From Corynebacterium uterequi (GTDB lineage Bacteria; Actinomycetota; Actinomycetes; Mycobacteriales; Mycobacteriaceae), in contig NZ_CP011546.1 of assembly GCF_001021065.1 (NCBI RefSeq), forward strand, positions 558,001-622,000: DNA of 64,000 nt. Reading direction: 5' to 3'. This document shows, piece by piece, positions 18,569 through 26,998 of this stretch; position 1 is the stretch's first letter; every line of letters starts with the position of its first letter. The notes under the pieces are model-generated. The model was not told the DNA's origin. It saw nothing but the letters and a program-made list of their open reading frames with translations, and did not search any database. The translations under genes were made by a program, and so were the position numbers.

Positions 18569-20154
18569 GTCAGACCACTTACCCGAGCCGGGCCACGGCG
18601 CTGCGCGCCGCACTCATGACGTTGAAGAGGCAGCGGCTGCCGCTGGTCGTGGCCAGCCAGATAGTGGCGGTGGCGGCCCTGGCATTGCCGCAGCTGCTGC
18701 GCGACGGCGCGGCCGACGACACGGCTTTCTGGCCCAAGCTCATGCTGGCGATCGGCTTCTCGGCGGCGCTGACCTACCCGATCCTGGTGGCGGTGCTAGC
18801 CAGCATCGTCATAGACGTGGAGCACCGGGCATCGAGTTGGAACCTGTGGGCGGGGTTGCTCTTCCCTCCGGGTCGGCTCGCCCGCCTCAAGGCTGTGTTC
18901 GCCCTGGTGGCACTCGCCCTGGTGGTAGTAGGGCACGCGCTCGTGGTGCTCGGTTGCGCCGCCACGCGGGGCATCGACACCTCCGCTCAAGACGTGGCCC
19001 GGCTAGCGGTGATGATGGTCAATGTGTGGCTGGTGTCAGCGTGCTTGATGTGGGTGCACTTGGCCGTGGCGTTGGTGTTTCGGAGCCAGCTGGGCAATAT
19101 CGGCCTCGGGATCGTCGGCGCGTTCATCGGGGTGTATTCGCTGCTGACGTCGTCGAAGGTGACCTACCTTCTGCTGTGGGGTTACTACTCGCTGGGCTTG
19201 GGCATCAGGATCTCACCGGCCACCGCGGCCTACTCACCGTGGCCGGAGCACCTTCTACGCGTCGGGGTCAGTGCCGTGGTGTTCGCCTTCGGCGCGGTGG
19301 TGTTCTGGTGGTGGACCGGCCGGCTGGCGGGTATTCCGGCCACGCCGGCGATCACCACACGTCGACGCCAGTCCGCCTCCACCGTCACCCATGCCGGCAC
19401 CACCCGGGCGCCGCGGCGTCGAAGCCTGCTCGCCGCGGAGATCATCAAGCTACGCCGCAGCGCCGTGACGCCGATCATCGGGATCATCGTCGTCATGACC
19501 GTCGTGACAGGGGCGGTGAACTATGCCAACAACACCGAAGTCCTTTCACCCGGCTGGGATTCCTACATTTCGCAGGTGACTCTGTTCTACGGGCTGATCT
19601 TCGCCGGGCTGTGCGCCTCGACGATCACCGCCGCCGTGTGGCGCGGCGAGCACACCACCAACTCGTGGCCCATGATGGCTACCACGCCGGTCACCCCGGC
19701 GCGGCTACTCCTGGCGAAGGCGGGGGTGGTGTGGCTGGCCATGGCGGTGGTACAGGTGCTGCTGGCGGTGGCCACGTACGTCGGCGGGGTGATCCTCGGC
19801 CTAGGGGGCGCCGCGCCGGTAAGCCTCGTCGTGTCGCTGGTGGCGTCCTTGTTGGCGACGATCCCGCTCATTCTCCTCCAGACGGTGCTCAGCGCCCGGA
19901 TTGCTAGTTTCGCCATCCCGATTGGCATCGGGTTCGTCGGAATCGTGATGGGCATCCTGCTGAGTCTGAAGGGCGCCGCGGCGGCGACGTTCTGGCCGTA
20001 CTCTCAGGTCACCCTGGCAATTCTCATGACGTCGACGGCCACACAGCTTCATTTCTCAGCAATGGCCATCGTCGTTGGTGTGGTGGCGTTGAGCGCGGTG
20101 GGTATCGGCCTGCTAGCCTTCGGCGCCGGCTGGCTGGTGCGTCGGGTGCGCTGA
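18565..20154 (+). CDS. ABC-2 type permease, two fused halves
   Basis: 529 residues with about twelve hydrophobic segments. The two halves look homologous. Each begins with a basic amphipathic stretch (ATALRAALMTLKRQRLPL near residue 10; SLLAAEIIKLRRSAVTPI near 290) and is followed by six helices, so two permease units that are usually separate are joined here by a basic linker (TTRRRQSAS, TTRAPRRRS). With the preceding ATPase it would form a complete exporter. Substrate unknown; peptide antibiotic export or resistance is the usual role in such two-component/ABC clusters. A strong hairpin directly follows the stop. Confidence 0.88.
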   Translation: MSQTTYPSRATALRAALMTLKRQRLPLVVASQIVAVAALALPQLLRDGAADDTAFWPKLMLAIGFSAALTYPILVAVLASIVIDVEHRASSWNLWAGLLFPPGRLARLKAVFALVALALVVVGHALVVLGCAATRGIDTSAQDVARLAVMMVNVWLVSACLMWVHLAVALVFRSQLGNIGLGIVGAFIGVYSLLTSSKVTYLLLWGYYSLGLGIRISPATAAYSPWPEHLLRVGVSAVVFAFGAVVFWWWTGRLAGIPATPAITTRRRQSASTVTHAGTTRAPRRRSLLAAEIIKLRRSAVTPIIGIIVVMTVVTGAVNYANNTEVLSPGWDSYISQVTLFYGLIFAGLCASTITAAVWRGEHTTNSWPMMATTPVTPARLLLAKAGVVWLAMAVVQVLLAVATYVGGVILGLGGAAPVSLVVSLVASLLATIPLILLQTVLSARIASFAIPIGIGFVGIVMGILLSLKGAAAATFWPYSQVTLAILMTSTATQLHFSAMAIVVGVVALSAVGIGLLAFGAGWLVRRVR

Positions 20155-20183
20155 CCGTATGCGGCGAAAAGCGCCGCATACGG
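20155..20183 (+). terminator. Hairpin terminator after the ABC exporter
   Basis: Perfect 12-bp inverted repeat CCGTATGCGGCG / CGCCGCATACGG with loop AAAAG, starting right after the permease stop. No T run follows, so it may work through stem strength alone. Confidence 0.65.
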
Positions 20184-20194
20184 GATATACGAAT

Positions 20195-20226
20195 GGCGGG
20201 AGCCACCTCGAGGGGTGATTCCCGCC
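20195..20226. terminator. Second hairpin between convergent operons
   Basis: GGCGGGA / TCCCGCC, with partial inner pairing CACC/GGTG, followed on the plus strand by TTCGTGTT. It lies 28 nt from the end of the convergent Ugp permease gene and may stop transcripts from both sides. Confidence 0.5.
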
Positions 20227-20254
20227 TTCGTGTTAGACCAACGCCGAGCGGATG

Positions 20255-21064
20255 TTACTTGATGCCGGCGCGCATGAAGGACTGCACGAACTGCTTCTGC
20301 AGGGCGATGAAGAAGATGAGCAGCGGCATGACCACGATGAAGGTACCGGCGGTCAGCGAGGCGAAGTCGATACCGGACTCCGGGGCGAGGAAGCGCACGA
20401 TACCCACCGTCAGCGGGCGGGCGTCGGCGGTGCGGGTGATGACCAGCGGCCACAGGAAGTTATTCCAGTGGAAGGACACCGAGATGAGCGCGAACGCCAC
20501 GATGGACGGGCGGCACAGCGGGATGTAGACGCTCCACAGGACCTTGAAGCGGCCGAAGCCCTCCATCTCTGCGGCTTCGACGAGCTCCAGCGGCACCGTC
20601 TTGAAGCTCTGTCGCAGCAGGAAGATGGCGAACGCCGAGGCCAGGTAGGGAAGCGCGATGCCGGGCAGGGAGTCCACCAGCTTCAGCTCGGCGACGAGCT
20701 GGTAGTTCTCGGAGAGCATGATCTCCGGGTAGACCACCAGCTGGGCCAGCACGAGGCTAAACAGCACCCCGGAGCCGGGGAAGTCGAAGCGGGCGAAGGC
20801 GTAGGCGGCGAGCACGCCGAACACCACCTGCGAGGAGGTGAGGATGAGCACCAGCAGGATCGAGTTGCGGTAGTAGGTGCCGAAGGGGGCGGCGTTCCAC
20901 ACGTGGATGATGTTGTCTATGGTCCAGCCGTGCGCGAGGTTCCAATCGTTCGGGTCCACGCGGAAGGCCATAACCATGACGAACAGCAGGGGGAACACCC
21001 AGATGAAGGCCACAATCCAGGCAATGATGACCGAGATGCGGTTCGCAGTTGTGTTGGTTTCCAT
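20255..21064 (-). CDS. ugpE: Carbohydrate ABC transporter permease (UgpE/MalG type)
   Basis: 269 residues, six membrane helices, with the EAA loop ELVEAAEMEGFGRFKVLWSVYIPLCRPS near residue 180 that docks on the ATPase. AYAFARFDFPGSG and a short N-terminus with one helix (VIIAWIVAFIWVFPLLFVMVM) are typical of the second permease (MalG/UgpE) of CUT1 importers. It is the last gene of a four-gene operon, 6 nt after ugpA. Substrate assignment to glycerol-3-phosphate rests on overall resemblance to Ugp systems; another sugar is possible. Confidence 0.85.
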   Translation of the reverse strand: METNTTANRISVIIAWIVAFIWVFPLLFVMVMAFRVDPNDWNLAHGWTIDNIIHVWNAAPFGTYYRNSILLVLILTSSQVVFGVLAAYAFARFDFPGSGVLFSLVLAQLVVYPEIMLSENYQLVAELKLVDSLPGIALPYLASAFAIFLLRQSFKTVPLELVEAAEMEGFGRFKVLWSVYIPLCRPSIVAFALISVSFHWNNFLWPLVITRTADARPLTVGIVRFLAPESGIDFASLTAGTFIVVMPLLIFFIALQKQFVQSFMRAGIK

Positions 21065-21070
21065 GACCGC

Positions 21071-21961
21071 CTACCTGTAGTGGATTCGCTTGTCGGAGAC
21101 ACGGATCTGGACGATGGCCACGATGAGCAGGACGACCACCAGCAGCACCGTCACCGCCGCGGCGTAGCCGTCGCGGAACTGGCTAAATGCCAGCTTCCAG
21201 ATGTGGTACAGCAGGAGGTTCGTGGTGTTGTTCGGCCCGCCCTGGGTGAGCACGAACAACAGGTCCACCTGCTTGAAGGCGTTGGCGGTGGCCATGACCG
21301 CCACGAACAGCGTGGTCGGCATGAGCATCGGCCAGGTGACGCGGCGGAAGTTGTAGAAGTCGCTCGCGCCTTCGATGAGGGAGGCTTCCTTCAGCTGCGG
21401 GTCGATGCTCAACAGGGCCGCGATGTAGAAGAGCACGAACAACCCGGCCTGCTGCCACACCGAGACAATCATGACGGCCGGCATGGCGGTGGCGACGTCG
21501 CCGAGCCAGTTGCCCATGAAGTGCCCCAGACCCACGGCCTTGAGCAGCTGGTTGAGCAGGCCGAACGACGGCTGGAAGAAGTACAACCACACCGCGCCGG
21601 CGGCCACCACGGGAAGGATGGTCGGGCTGAGCAGCATGGTGCGGGCGAAGGAAGAACCACGGACCACCTTGACCACCAGCAGGGCCAGGCCAAGGGCGAC
21701 GAAGATGGTAGCCGGGACGGTGACCACGGCGAAGATGAAGTTGTTCCACAGCACCTGGTGGAACACCGAGTCGCTGGCCATCTCCGCGTAGTAGGTGAAG
21801 GTGAATTCCCCGCGCTTGTTGAACAGGGACTTCCACACGGACAGGACGAAGGGAAGCAGGGTGAACCCGAAGAGGATCACCATCGCCGGGGCAATGACCG
21901 CGTAGGAAAACAGCGCGTCCTTGCGGCTCTTGCCCAGCTGATCAACGGGAGGTTTCGACAT
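21071..21961 (-). CDS. ugpA: Carbohydrate ABC transporter permease (UgpA/MalF type)
   Basis: 296 residues, six helices, beginning with a cytoplasmic segment and AVIAPAMVILFGFTLLPFVLSVWKSLF, the usual opening of MalF/UgpA permeases. The EAA loop is PQLKEASLIEGASDFYNFRRVTWPML near residue 200. It pairs with the downstream UgpE-type permease to form the channel. The gap to the binding protein gene is 15 nt, with GGATGGTCG as a weak ribosome binding site. Confidence 0.87.
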   Translation of the reverse strand: MSKPPVDQLGKSRKDALFSYAVIAPAMVILFGFTLLPFVLSVWKSLFNKRGEFTFTYYAEMASDSVFHQVLWNNFIFAVVTVPATIFVALGLALLVVKVVRGSSFARTMLLSPTILPVVAAGAVWLYFFQPSFGLLNQLLKAVGLGHFMGNWLGDVATAMPAVMIVSVWQQAGLFVLFYIAALLSIDPQLKEASLIEGASDFYNFRRVTWPMLMPTTLFVAVMATANAFKQVDLLFVLTQGGPNNTTNLLLYHIWKLAFSQFRDGYAAAVTVLLVVVLLIVAIVQIRVSDKRIHYR

Positions 21962-21976
21962 GGTGGGCGACCATCC

Positions 21977-23272
21977 TTACTGGTAGTCGCGCAGGATGCC
22001 GTCGATCTGCTCCTGGCCCTGCTTGGTGGCGTCCTCCGCGGAGGTGCCATTCATCGCGGCGGCTAGCGCGTCGGCGATGGCCTGCTCGACGGCGCCTCGA
22101 CGGTAGGGAGACAGCTCGGCCTGCGCGTACTCCAGCTGCTGGTAGGCGACGTACGCCTGCGGGAAGTCGGCCACGTAGTCCTTGAGGGTCTGAGTCTGCC
22201 AGGCGGCGTCACTCGGGGCGACGTAGCCAGAGGCGACGGTCCATTCGGCCTGACGCTGCGGGTCGGTGAGGAACTTGGCGAACTTCACCGCGGCTTCCTT
22301 CTGCTTGTCGGAGGCGTCGGCGAGGACGTAGTAGTTGCCGCCGCCGGTGGGGGTGCCGAACTGCTCGTTCTGCTGCAGGATGGACACGCCGAAGTCGAAG
22401 TTGGCGTTCTTGCGGATGTTCGACAGCTGGCCGGTGGTGGTCCAGATGATCGACGCGTTACCGGCGGTGAACTCGTTGGGCAGGGTGCCCCAGGCGACGG
22501 TGCCCGGCTGCTGGACGCCCTCGTCGGTGAGCTTCTGCAGGAACTTCACGGCCTCGACGGACTTCGGGTCATTGAACTTGACCTCGGTGCCTTCCTCGTT
22601 GTCGAGCTTGAGGCCGTTCTGCAGGGTCAGGGCCTGGAAGATCCAGGCGCCATTCGGGTAGTCGGAGGGAAGCTGGACCGCCCAGGTGGTGTCGGACTTC
22701 TCCTTGAGCTGCTTGCCCATGGTGACTAGCTCGTCCCAGGTCTGCGGCGGGACCTCGGGGTCCAGGCCGGCCTGCTTGAAGTGGTCCTTGTTCCAGATCT
22801 GCACGACGGTGGAGCGCTGGAAGGGGATAGAGGCGACCTTGCCGTCGAGGGTGGAGTTCGCCAGGAAGGCCGGGTGGAAGGAGTTCAGCCACTCGGTGTC
22901 GTCGGTCAGCTCACTGATCGGCTGGATGAGGCCCTCGTCGTTCATGGTCTTCAGCTCGGCGGACATGAGCACGGCCGCGGCCGGGGCCTCGCCGCCGTCG
23001 ATGGCGGCCTTCACCGCGGCGACGGTCTGGTTGTAGTCGCCGGAGTACACCGGGGTGACGTCGATGTCGGGGTTCTCCGCCTCGAAGTCCTCAACGAAGC
23101 CGTTGACCACGGCCTCCAGCGGGCCGCCCACGTTAATGGGGTAGTAGAAGTCAAGCCGGGTCTTGCCGTCGGCGGTGGTGTCGCTGGCCCCACCGCAGGC
23201 GGTGAGGGAAAGTGCTGCCATACCGGCGGCGAGGGTGACCGCCAGGACGCGCCGTGCCTTGTTAAACAACAT
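21977..23272 (-). CDS. ugpB: Extracellular solute-binding lipoprotein (UgpB type)
   Basis: 431 residues. Signal peptide MLFNKARRVLAVTLAAGMAALSLTAC ends in the lipobox LTAC, so the mature protein is lipid-anchored outside. The body is a family 1 solute-binding fold (DFYYPINVGGPLEAVVNGFVEDFEAENPDI, VPPQTWDELVTMGKQL, GGGNYYVLADASDKQKEAA). GGPLEAVVNGFVEDFE resembles UgpB proteins that bind glycerol-3-phosphate or its diesters. It lies between the ATPase (30 nt upstream) and the permeases, an order (C-B-A-E) differing from the more common A-E-B-C. Confidence 0.88.
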   Translation of the reverse strand: MLFNKARRVLAVTLAAGMAALSLTACGGASDTTADGKTRLDFYYPINVGGPLEAVVNGFVEDFEAENPDIDVTPVYSGDYNQTVAAVKAAIDGGEAPAAAVLMSAELKTMNDEGLIQPISELTDDTEWLNSFHPAFLANSTLDGKVASIPFQRSTVVQIWNKDHFKQAGLDPEVPPQTWDELVTMGKQLKEKSDTTWAVQLPSDYPNGAWIFQALTLQNGLKLDNEEGTEVKFNDPKSVEAVKFLQKLTDEGVQQPGTVAWGTLPNEFTAGNASIIWTTTGQLSNIRKNANFDFGVSILQQNEQFGTPTGGGNYYVLADASDKQKEAAVKFAKFLTDPQRQAEWTVASGYVAPSDAAWQTQTLKDYVADFPQAYVAYQQLEYAQAELSPYRRGAVEQAIADALAAAMNGTSAEDATKQGQEQIDGILRDYQ

Positions 23273-23302
23273 GGTTGTGCCTTTTCTCGTTCGTGAAGGG
23301 GG

Positions 23303-24382
23303 TTAGACGGTTTCGGGGGCGAGGAGGGCGCGTTCGTCGGCGTCGAACCAGCGCACGGTCTCCGGGCGGGTGTACAGGGTGATGGTCGACCCGGTCGCCG
23401 CCTGCACCGACGGTTCGGCGCGGATGGTCCACGCGGAGCGTTCGACGTTGTCCAGCTCGACGAAGAAGAGCCGGTCCGCGCCGAGCATCTCCTGGTGCAT
23501 AACCGTGGCAGAGGCGAAGGCGATGAGCCCGTCGCCCGGGGCGAGGCGGATGGTCTCCGGGCGCACTCCCAGCTTCAGGCCGGTCGACGGGGCGTTGGCC
23601 GGTGCCGGGAAGGCGTAGTCCTCGCCGTCGGCGACGTTGAGGATGTTCATCGGCGGGGAGCCGATGAAGCGCGCCACGGCCGTCGACGACGGCCAGTTGT
23701 ACAAGGTCTCCGGCTGGGCGTACTGCTCCACGTATCCCTGGCGCAGAAGCATGACCCGGTCCGCCATGGTCATGGCCTCCACCTGGTCGTGCGTCACGTA
23801 GAGCACGGTGAGGTTCATCTCCTGCTGGATGCGGCGCAGCTCTCGGCGCATTTCCGCACGCAGGCGGGCGTCGAGGTTGGACAGCGGCTCATCCATAAGC
23901 ACGAGGTTGTGCCCGGAGACCAGTGCACGGGCCAGGGCGACGCGCTGACGCTGGCCGCCGGAGAGGGCGGCGGGCTTGCGGTCCAGCAAGGTGTCGAGCT
24001 CGACGAGCCTGGAGATCTCGTCGGTGCGCTTGTCCCGCACCGCCGGGTCCACCTTGCGGGCCTTGAGGCCGAACTGGATGTTCTCCCGCACCGTCAGGTG
24101 CGGGAAGAGGGCATAGTTCTGGAACACCATGGCCAGCTCGCGTTCGGCGGCTGGCACGGCAGTCACGTCCTTATCCCCGATGATGATGGATCCCTTAGTG
24201 GATCCTTCCAGGCCCGCGATGAGTCGCAGCAAGGTGGACTTGCCGCAACCGGAGGGACCTAGGATGGCGACGAACTCTCCGCTCTCAACGTTGAAACTCA
24301 TTTCCTTGAGAACGTCGTTGGCCGTCTTCTTCTTTGCGTCATAGAACGTCTTGGCGACGCTCTCTACGCGAATCGACGTCAT
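23303..24382 (-). CDS. ugpC: Carbohydrate ABC transporter ATPase (UgpC/MalK type)
   Basis: 359 residues. Walker A GPSGCGKST is near residue 44, the signature LSGGQRQRVALARAL near 141, Walker B NLVLMDEPLSNLDA near 162, then YVTHDQVEAMTMADRV, and a C-terminal regulatory OB domain (about 240-359) as in MalK/UgpC. I use the ATG at 24382 with AAAGGAAG upstream; an in-frame start at 24400 lies upstream of that site. It is the first gene of the operon. Its promoter should lie in 24383-24478, where AT-rich sequence (TAGATATTAGAT, minus strand) is present but no confident -35/-10 pair. Confidence 0.9.
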   Translation of the reverse strand: MTSIRVESVAKTFYDAKKKTANDVLKEMSFNVESGEFVAILGPSGCGKSTLLRLIAGLEGSTKGSIIIGDKDVTAVPAAERELAMVFQNYALFPHLTVRENIQFGLKARKVDPAVRDKRTDEISRLVELDTLLDRKPAALSGGQRQRVALARALVSGHNLVLMDEPLSNLDARLRAEMRRELRRIQQEMNLTVLYVTHDQVEAMTMADRVMLLRQGYVEQYAQPETLYNWPSSTAVARFIGSPPMNILNVADGEDYAFPAPANAPSTGLKLGVRPETIRLAPGDGLIAFASATVMHQEMLGADRLFFVELDNVERSAWTIRAEPSVQAATGSTITLYTRPETVRWFDADERALLAPETV

Positions 24383-24478
24383 GGAACTTCCTTTCCACAA
24401 TGAACCCCGCTCAGGGCTGCGAAGTCAACGTAATCCGCGCATATGAACCCCATCTAATATCTAGACAAACTTCCAAGA

Positions 24479-24513
24479 CCAAAATGGCTACCGTCGGTAA
24501 ACCCGAGGTAGCC
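24479..24513 (-). terminator. Terminator after selD
   Basis: On the minus strand, GGCTACC-TCGG / CCGA-C-GGTAGCC (loop GTTTA, one bulged C) is followed by ATTTTGG. It begins 20 nt after the selD stop and upstream of the ugp promoter region. Confidence 0.75.
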
Positions 24514-24532
24514 AAATCGTTTCGTCGCTCGC

Positions 24533-25531
24533 TTAAGAAATGGTGATAACCCCCGCGTCGCCGGCGGTGGTCTCGCCGATGACGGGATAGCCCGGGATCT
24601 CGCCGACCACGAGCAACCCACCGGAGGTTTGCGCGTCGGCGAGCAGCAGCAGCGTCTCCTCGTCGATGCCCTCGGCGCGCAGGTGCGGGCGCACCCAGTC
24701 CAGATTGCGCCGTGAGCCACCGGACACGAACCCGGCCTTGAGGGATTCGACGGCCGCCTCAAGCGTGGGCACCGCCGCGGCGTCGATCCGCGCCGAGACG
24801 CCGGAGGCGCGCGCCATCTTGTGCAGGTGGCCCAGCAGCCCGAAGCCGGTGACGTCGGTGGCGGCACGGATGCCGCGCTCGACGGCCGCGGCCGACGCTT
24901 CCCGGTTCAACGTGGTCATGAGTTCCACGGCCTCCGGGAAGTTGTCGCCGGTGGCCTTGTGCCGGTTGTTGAGGATGCCCACGCCGATCGGCTTGGTCAG
25001 CGTCAGCGGCAGTCCGGCTTCTGCGGCGTCGTTGCGCATGAGGGAGTTCGTGGCGGCCAGGCCGGTGACGGCCATGCCGTAGATGGGTTCCGGCGAGTCG
25101 ATGGAGTGCCCACCGGTGACGGTGATGCCGGCTTCGGTGGCGGCGTCGAGGCCGCCGTGCAGCACCTCCCGCATGAGTTCGCCAGGCAGCACGTCGCGGG
25201 GCCATCCCAGCAGGTTAAGGGCGGTGAGCGGCACTCCGCCCATGGCGTAGACGTCGCTCATGGCGTTGACGGCGGCGATCTTTCCCCACGTGTAGGCGTC
25301 GTTGACGACGGGAGTGAAGAAGTCCGCGGTGGAGATTACCGCCCGGTCATTGTCGATTCTGACGGCGGAGGCGTCATCACCGTCGTCGAGGCCGACGATG
25401 ACGTTGGGGTCGGTGAATCCGACGAGCCCTGCGACGGCCGATTCCAGCTCTCCGGGCGGGATCTTGCACGCGCATCCGCCGCCGTGGGCGTAGTGAGTCA
25501 TGAGATAGCTATCGGTCATAGGCCCAACCAT
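24533..25531 (-). CDS. selD: Selenide, water dikinase (selenophosphate synthetase)
   Basis: About 330 residues. Makes selenophosphate from selenide and ATP, the selenium donor for SelA. The N-terminal catalytic loop is YAHGGGCACKIPPGEL, with Cys (not Sec) at the active site and the following Lys. VGLDDGDDASAVRI, AVNAMSDVYAMGGVPLTALNLLGWP and TDVTGFGLLGHL are the conserved ATP/metal motifs of SelD. Three in-frame ATGs (25531, 25519, 25501) are possible. 25531 has a weak, close AAAGG; 25519 gives a length before the active site loop nearest to E. coli SelD. The gene is divergent from tRNA-Sec with only 24 bp between the coding start and the tRNA. Confidence 0.95.
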   Translation of the reverse strand: MVGPMTDSYLMTHYAHGGGCACKIPPGELESAVAGLVGFTDPNVIVGLDDGDDASAVRIDNDRAVISTADFFTPVVNDAYTWGKIAAVNAMSDVYAMGGVPLTALNLLGWPRDVLPGELMREVLHGGLDAATEAGITVTGGHSIDSPEPIYGMAVTGLAATNSLMRNDAAEAGLPLTLTKPIGVGILNNRHKATGDNFPEAVELMTTLNREASAAAVERGIRAATDVTGFGLLGHLHKMARASGVSARIDAAAVPTLEAAVESLKAGFVSGGSRRNLDWVRPHLRAEGIDEETLLLLADAQTSGGLLVVGEIPGYPVIGETTAGDAGVITIS

Positions 25532-25555
25532 AGGCCTTTGCTAGTGTTGGTCGGC

Positions 25556-25652
25556 GGAGGCGTCCGTGCTCCTGGTGGACACCACGGTCTTCAAAACCGA
25601 TGAGGCCCGAGTATCTCGGCCTGGCGGGTTCGATTCCCGTCCGTCTCCGCCA
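25556..25652 (+). tRNA. selC: Selenocysteine tRNA (anticodon UCA)
   Basis: 97-nt molecule with encoded CCA. It has the anticodon loop CTTCAAA (UCA), a long variable arm (AGGCCcGAG / CTCGGCCT, loop TAT), a T arm GCGGG-TTCGATT-CCCGT, and an extended acceptor stem starting GGAGGCG paired with CGTCTCC, ending G-CCA. These are the hallmarks of bacterial tRNA-Sec, and the length is close to E. coli selC (95 nt). It stands 33 nt before selA and is probably cotranscribed with it. Confidence 0.95.
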
Positions 25653-25685
25653 GCCGTCGCCTTTGACTGGTGGGAAAGGACAGCC

Positions 25686-26993
25686 GTGACGGACCCACGC
25701 CGGCGCATACCGCGCACCGATGACCTGCTTAAACTCCTTGAGGGATCGCCGCTCGCGCCGCACCGGCGCCGCGCTATTGTCGCTGACGCGCAGGCACGGG
25801 CCCGGAGAGGGGACCTGGCGCCGGAGGCCGTCGCCGAGGAGGTGCGCGCGGCGGTGGCGTCGACGCGTGCCAGTTCGCTCACCCCCGTCCTCAACGCAAC
25901 GGGGGTGGTGGTGCACACCAATATCGGCCGGGCCGCGCTGAGCGAGCACGCCCAGCGCGCGATGTGTGAGGCCGCAGCCTATGCCGACGTTGAGCTTGAC
26001 CTTCTCGCTGGAGAGCGCTCGTCCACCCGGGGCGCCGGCACCCGCCAGGCGCTGCTCGCCGCGTGCCCGGCCGCCGAGGACGCCCTCGTGGTCAACAACG
26101 GCGCCGCCGCGTTGCTGCTGGCCACCACCGCGCTGGCCGACGGTGGCGAGGTGGCGATCTCCCGCGGCGAGCTCATCGAAATCGGCGCCGGCTTCCGCCT
26201 GCCCGAGCTCATCGAGTCCGCCCGGGTGAGTCTGCGCGAGATCGGTGCCACCAACCGCACCCACGTTCACGACTACATCCGCGCCGCCGAGCGCCCCGAC
26301 TGCCGGGCGATTCTCAAGGTCCACCCCTCGAACTACCGAGTGGAAGGGTTCACCGCGAGTGTGACCACGGCCCAGTTGCGTGAGGTGGCCGACGCCCACG
26401 GCGTGGCGCTCATCGTCGACGCCGGCTCCGGGTTGCTGCGCCCCGACACGGCCCTCCCAGACGAACCTGACCTCGATACCGAACTGCGCGCCGGGGCGGA
26501 CGTGGTCATCGCCTCCGGGGACAAGCTGCTCGGCGGGCCCCAGGCCGGCATCCTGCTCGGCCGCGCCGAGGTCATCGCCACGCTCAAGAAGCACCCACTG
26601 GCCCGGGCGCTGCGCATCGACAAGATCCGGCTGGCCGCCCTGGAGGCCACGCTCAACTTCGACGACGTCCCCGTCGCCGACTACCTGCACGCCGATGAGC
26701 ACACGCTGCGCGAGCGCGTCGAGGCCGTCGCCGTCACCTTGCGCGCCGGGGGAATGAACTGCGATGTCGTGCCCCACGACGGGCGCGTCGGCGGCGGCGG
26801 TGCCCCCGGTCACCCCTTGCCCGGGTGGGCGCTGCGCCTGCCGCAATCCCTGGCGGCACCGCTGCGCACCGGCTCCCCGGCGGTACTACCGCGAGTGCAC
26901 GACGGCGCCTGCCTCGTGGACCTGCGTTGCGTCCCACCCGCGTCCGACGCGGTGGTGGCCCGCGCCATCCTTGCAGCCGGGAAGGAAGGCTAA
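25686..26993 (+). CDS. selA: L-seryl-tRNA(Sec) selenium transferase
   Basis: 435 residues. A PLP enzyme converting seryl-tRNA(Sec) to selenocysteyl-tRNA(Sec). LTPVLNATGVVVHTNIGRAALS near residue 77, EERSSTRGAGTRQAL-like glycine loop, and VVIASGDKLLGGPQAGILLGR with the PLP lysine (about residue 280) are all SelA signatures. The GTG at 25686 follows GGGAAAGGA; the frame extends upstream through tRNA-Sec but that part is not coding. It is followed after 5 nt by selB. The length is slightly shorter than the 463 residues of E. coli SelA, the loss being at the ends. Confidence 0.95.
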   Translation: MTDPRRRIPRTDDLLKLLEGSPLAPHRRRAIVADAQARARRGDLAPEAVAEEVRAAVASTRASSLTPVLNATGVVVHTNIGRAALSEHAQRAMCEAAAYADVELDLLAGERSSTRGAGTRQALLAACPAAEDALVVNNGAAALLLATTALADGGEVAISRGELIEIGAGFRLPELIESARVSLREIGATNRTHVHDYIRAAERPDCRAILKVHPSNYRVEGFTASVTTAQLREVADAHGVALIVDAGSGLLRPDTALPDEPDLDTELRAGADVVIASGDKLLGGPQAGILLGRAEVIATLKKHPLARALRIDKIRLAALEATLNFDDVPVADYLHADEHTLRERVEAVAVTLRAGGMNCDVVPHDGRVGGGGAPGHPLPGWALRLPQSLAAPLRTGSPAVLPRVHDGACLVDLRCVPPASDAVVARAILAAGKEG

Positions 26994-26998
26994 CTCGG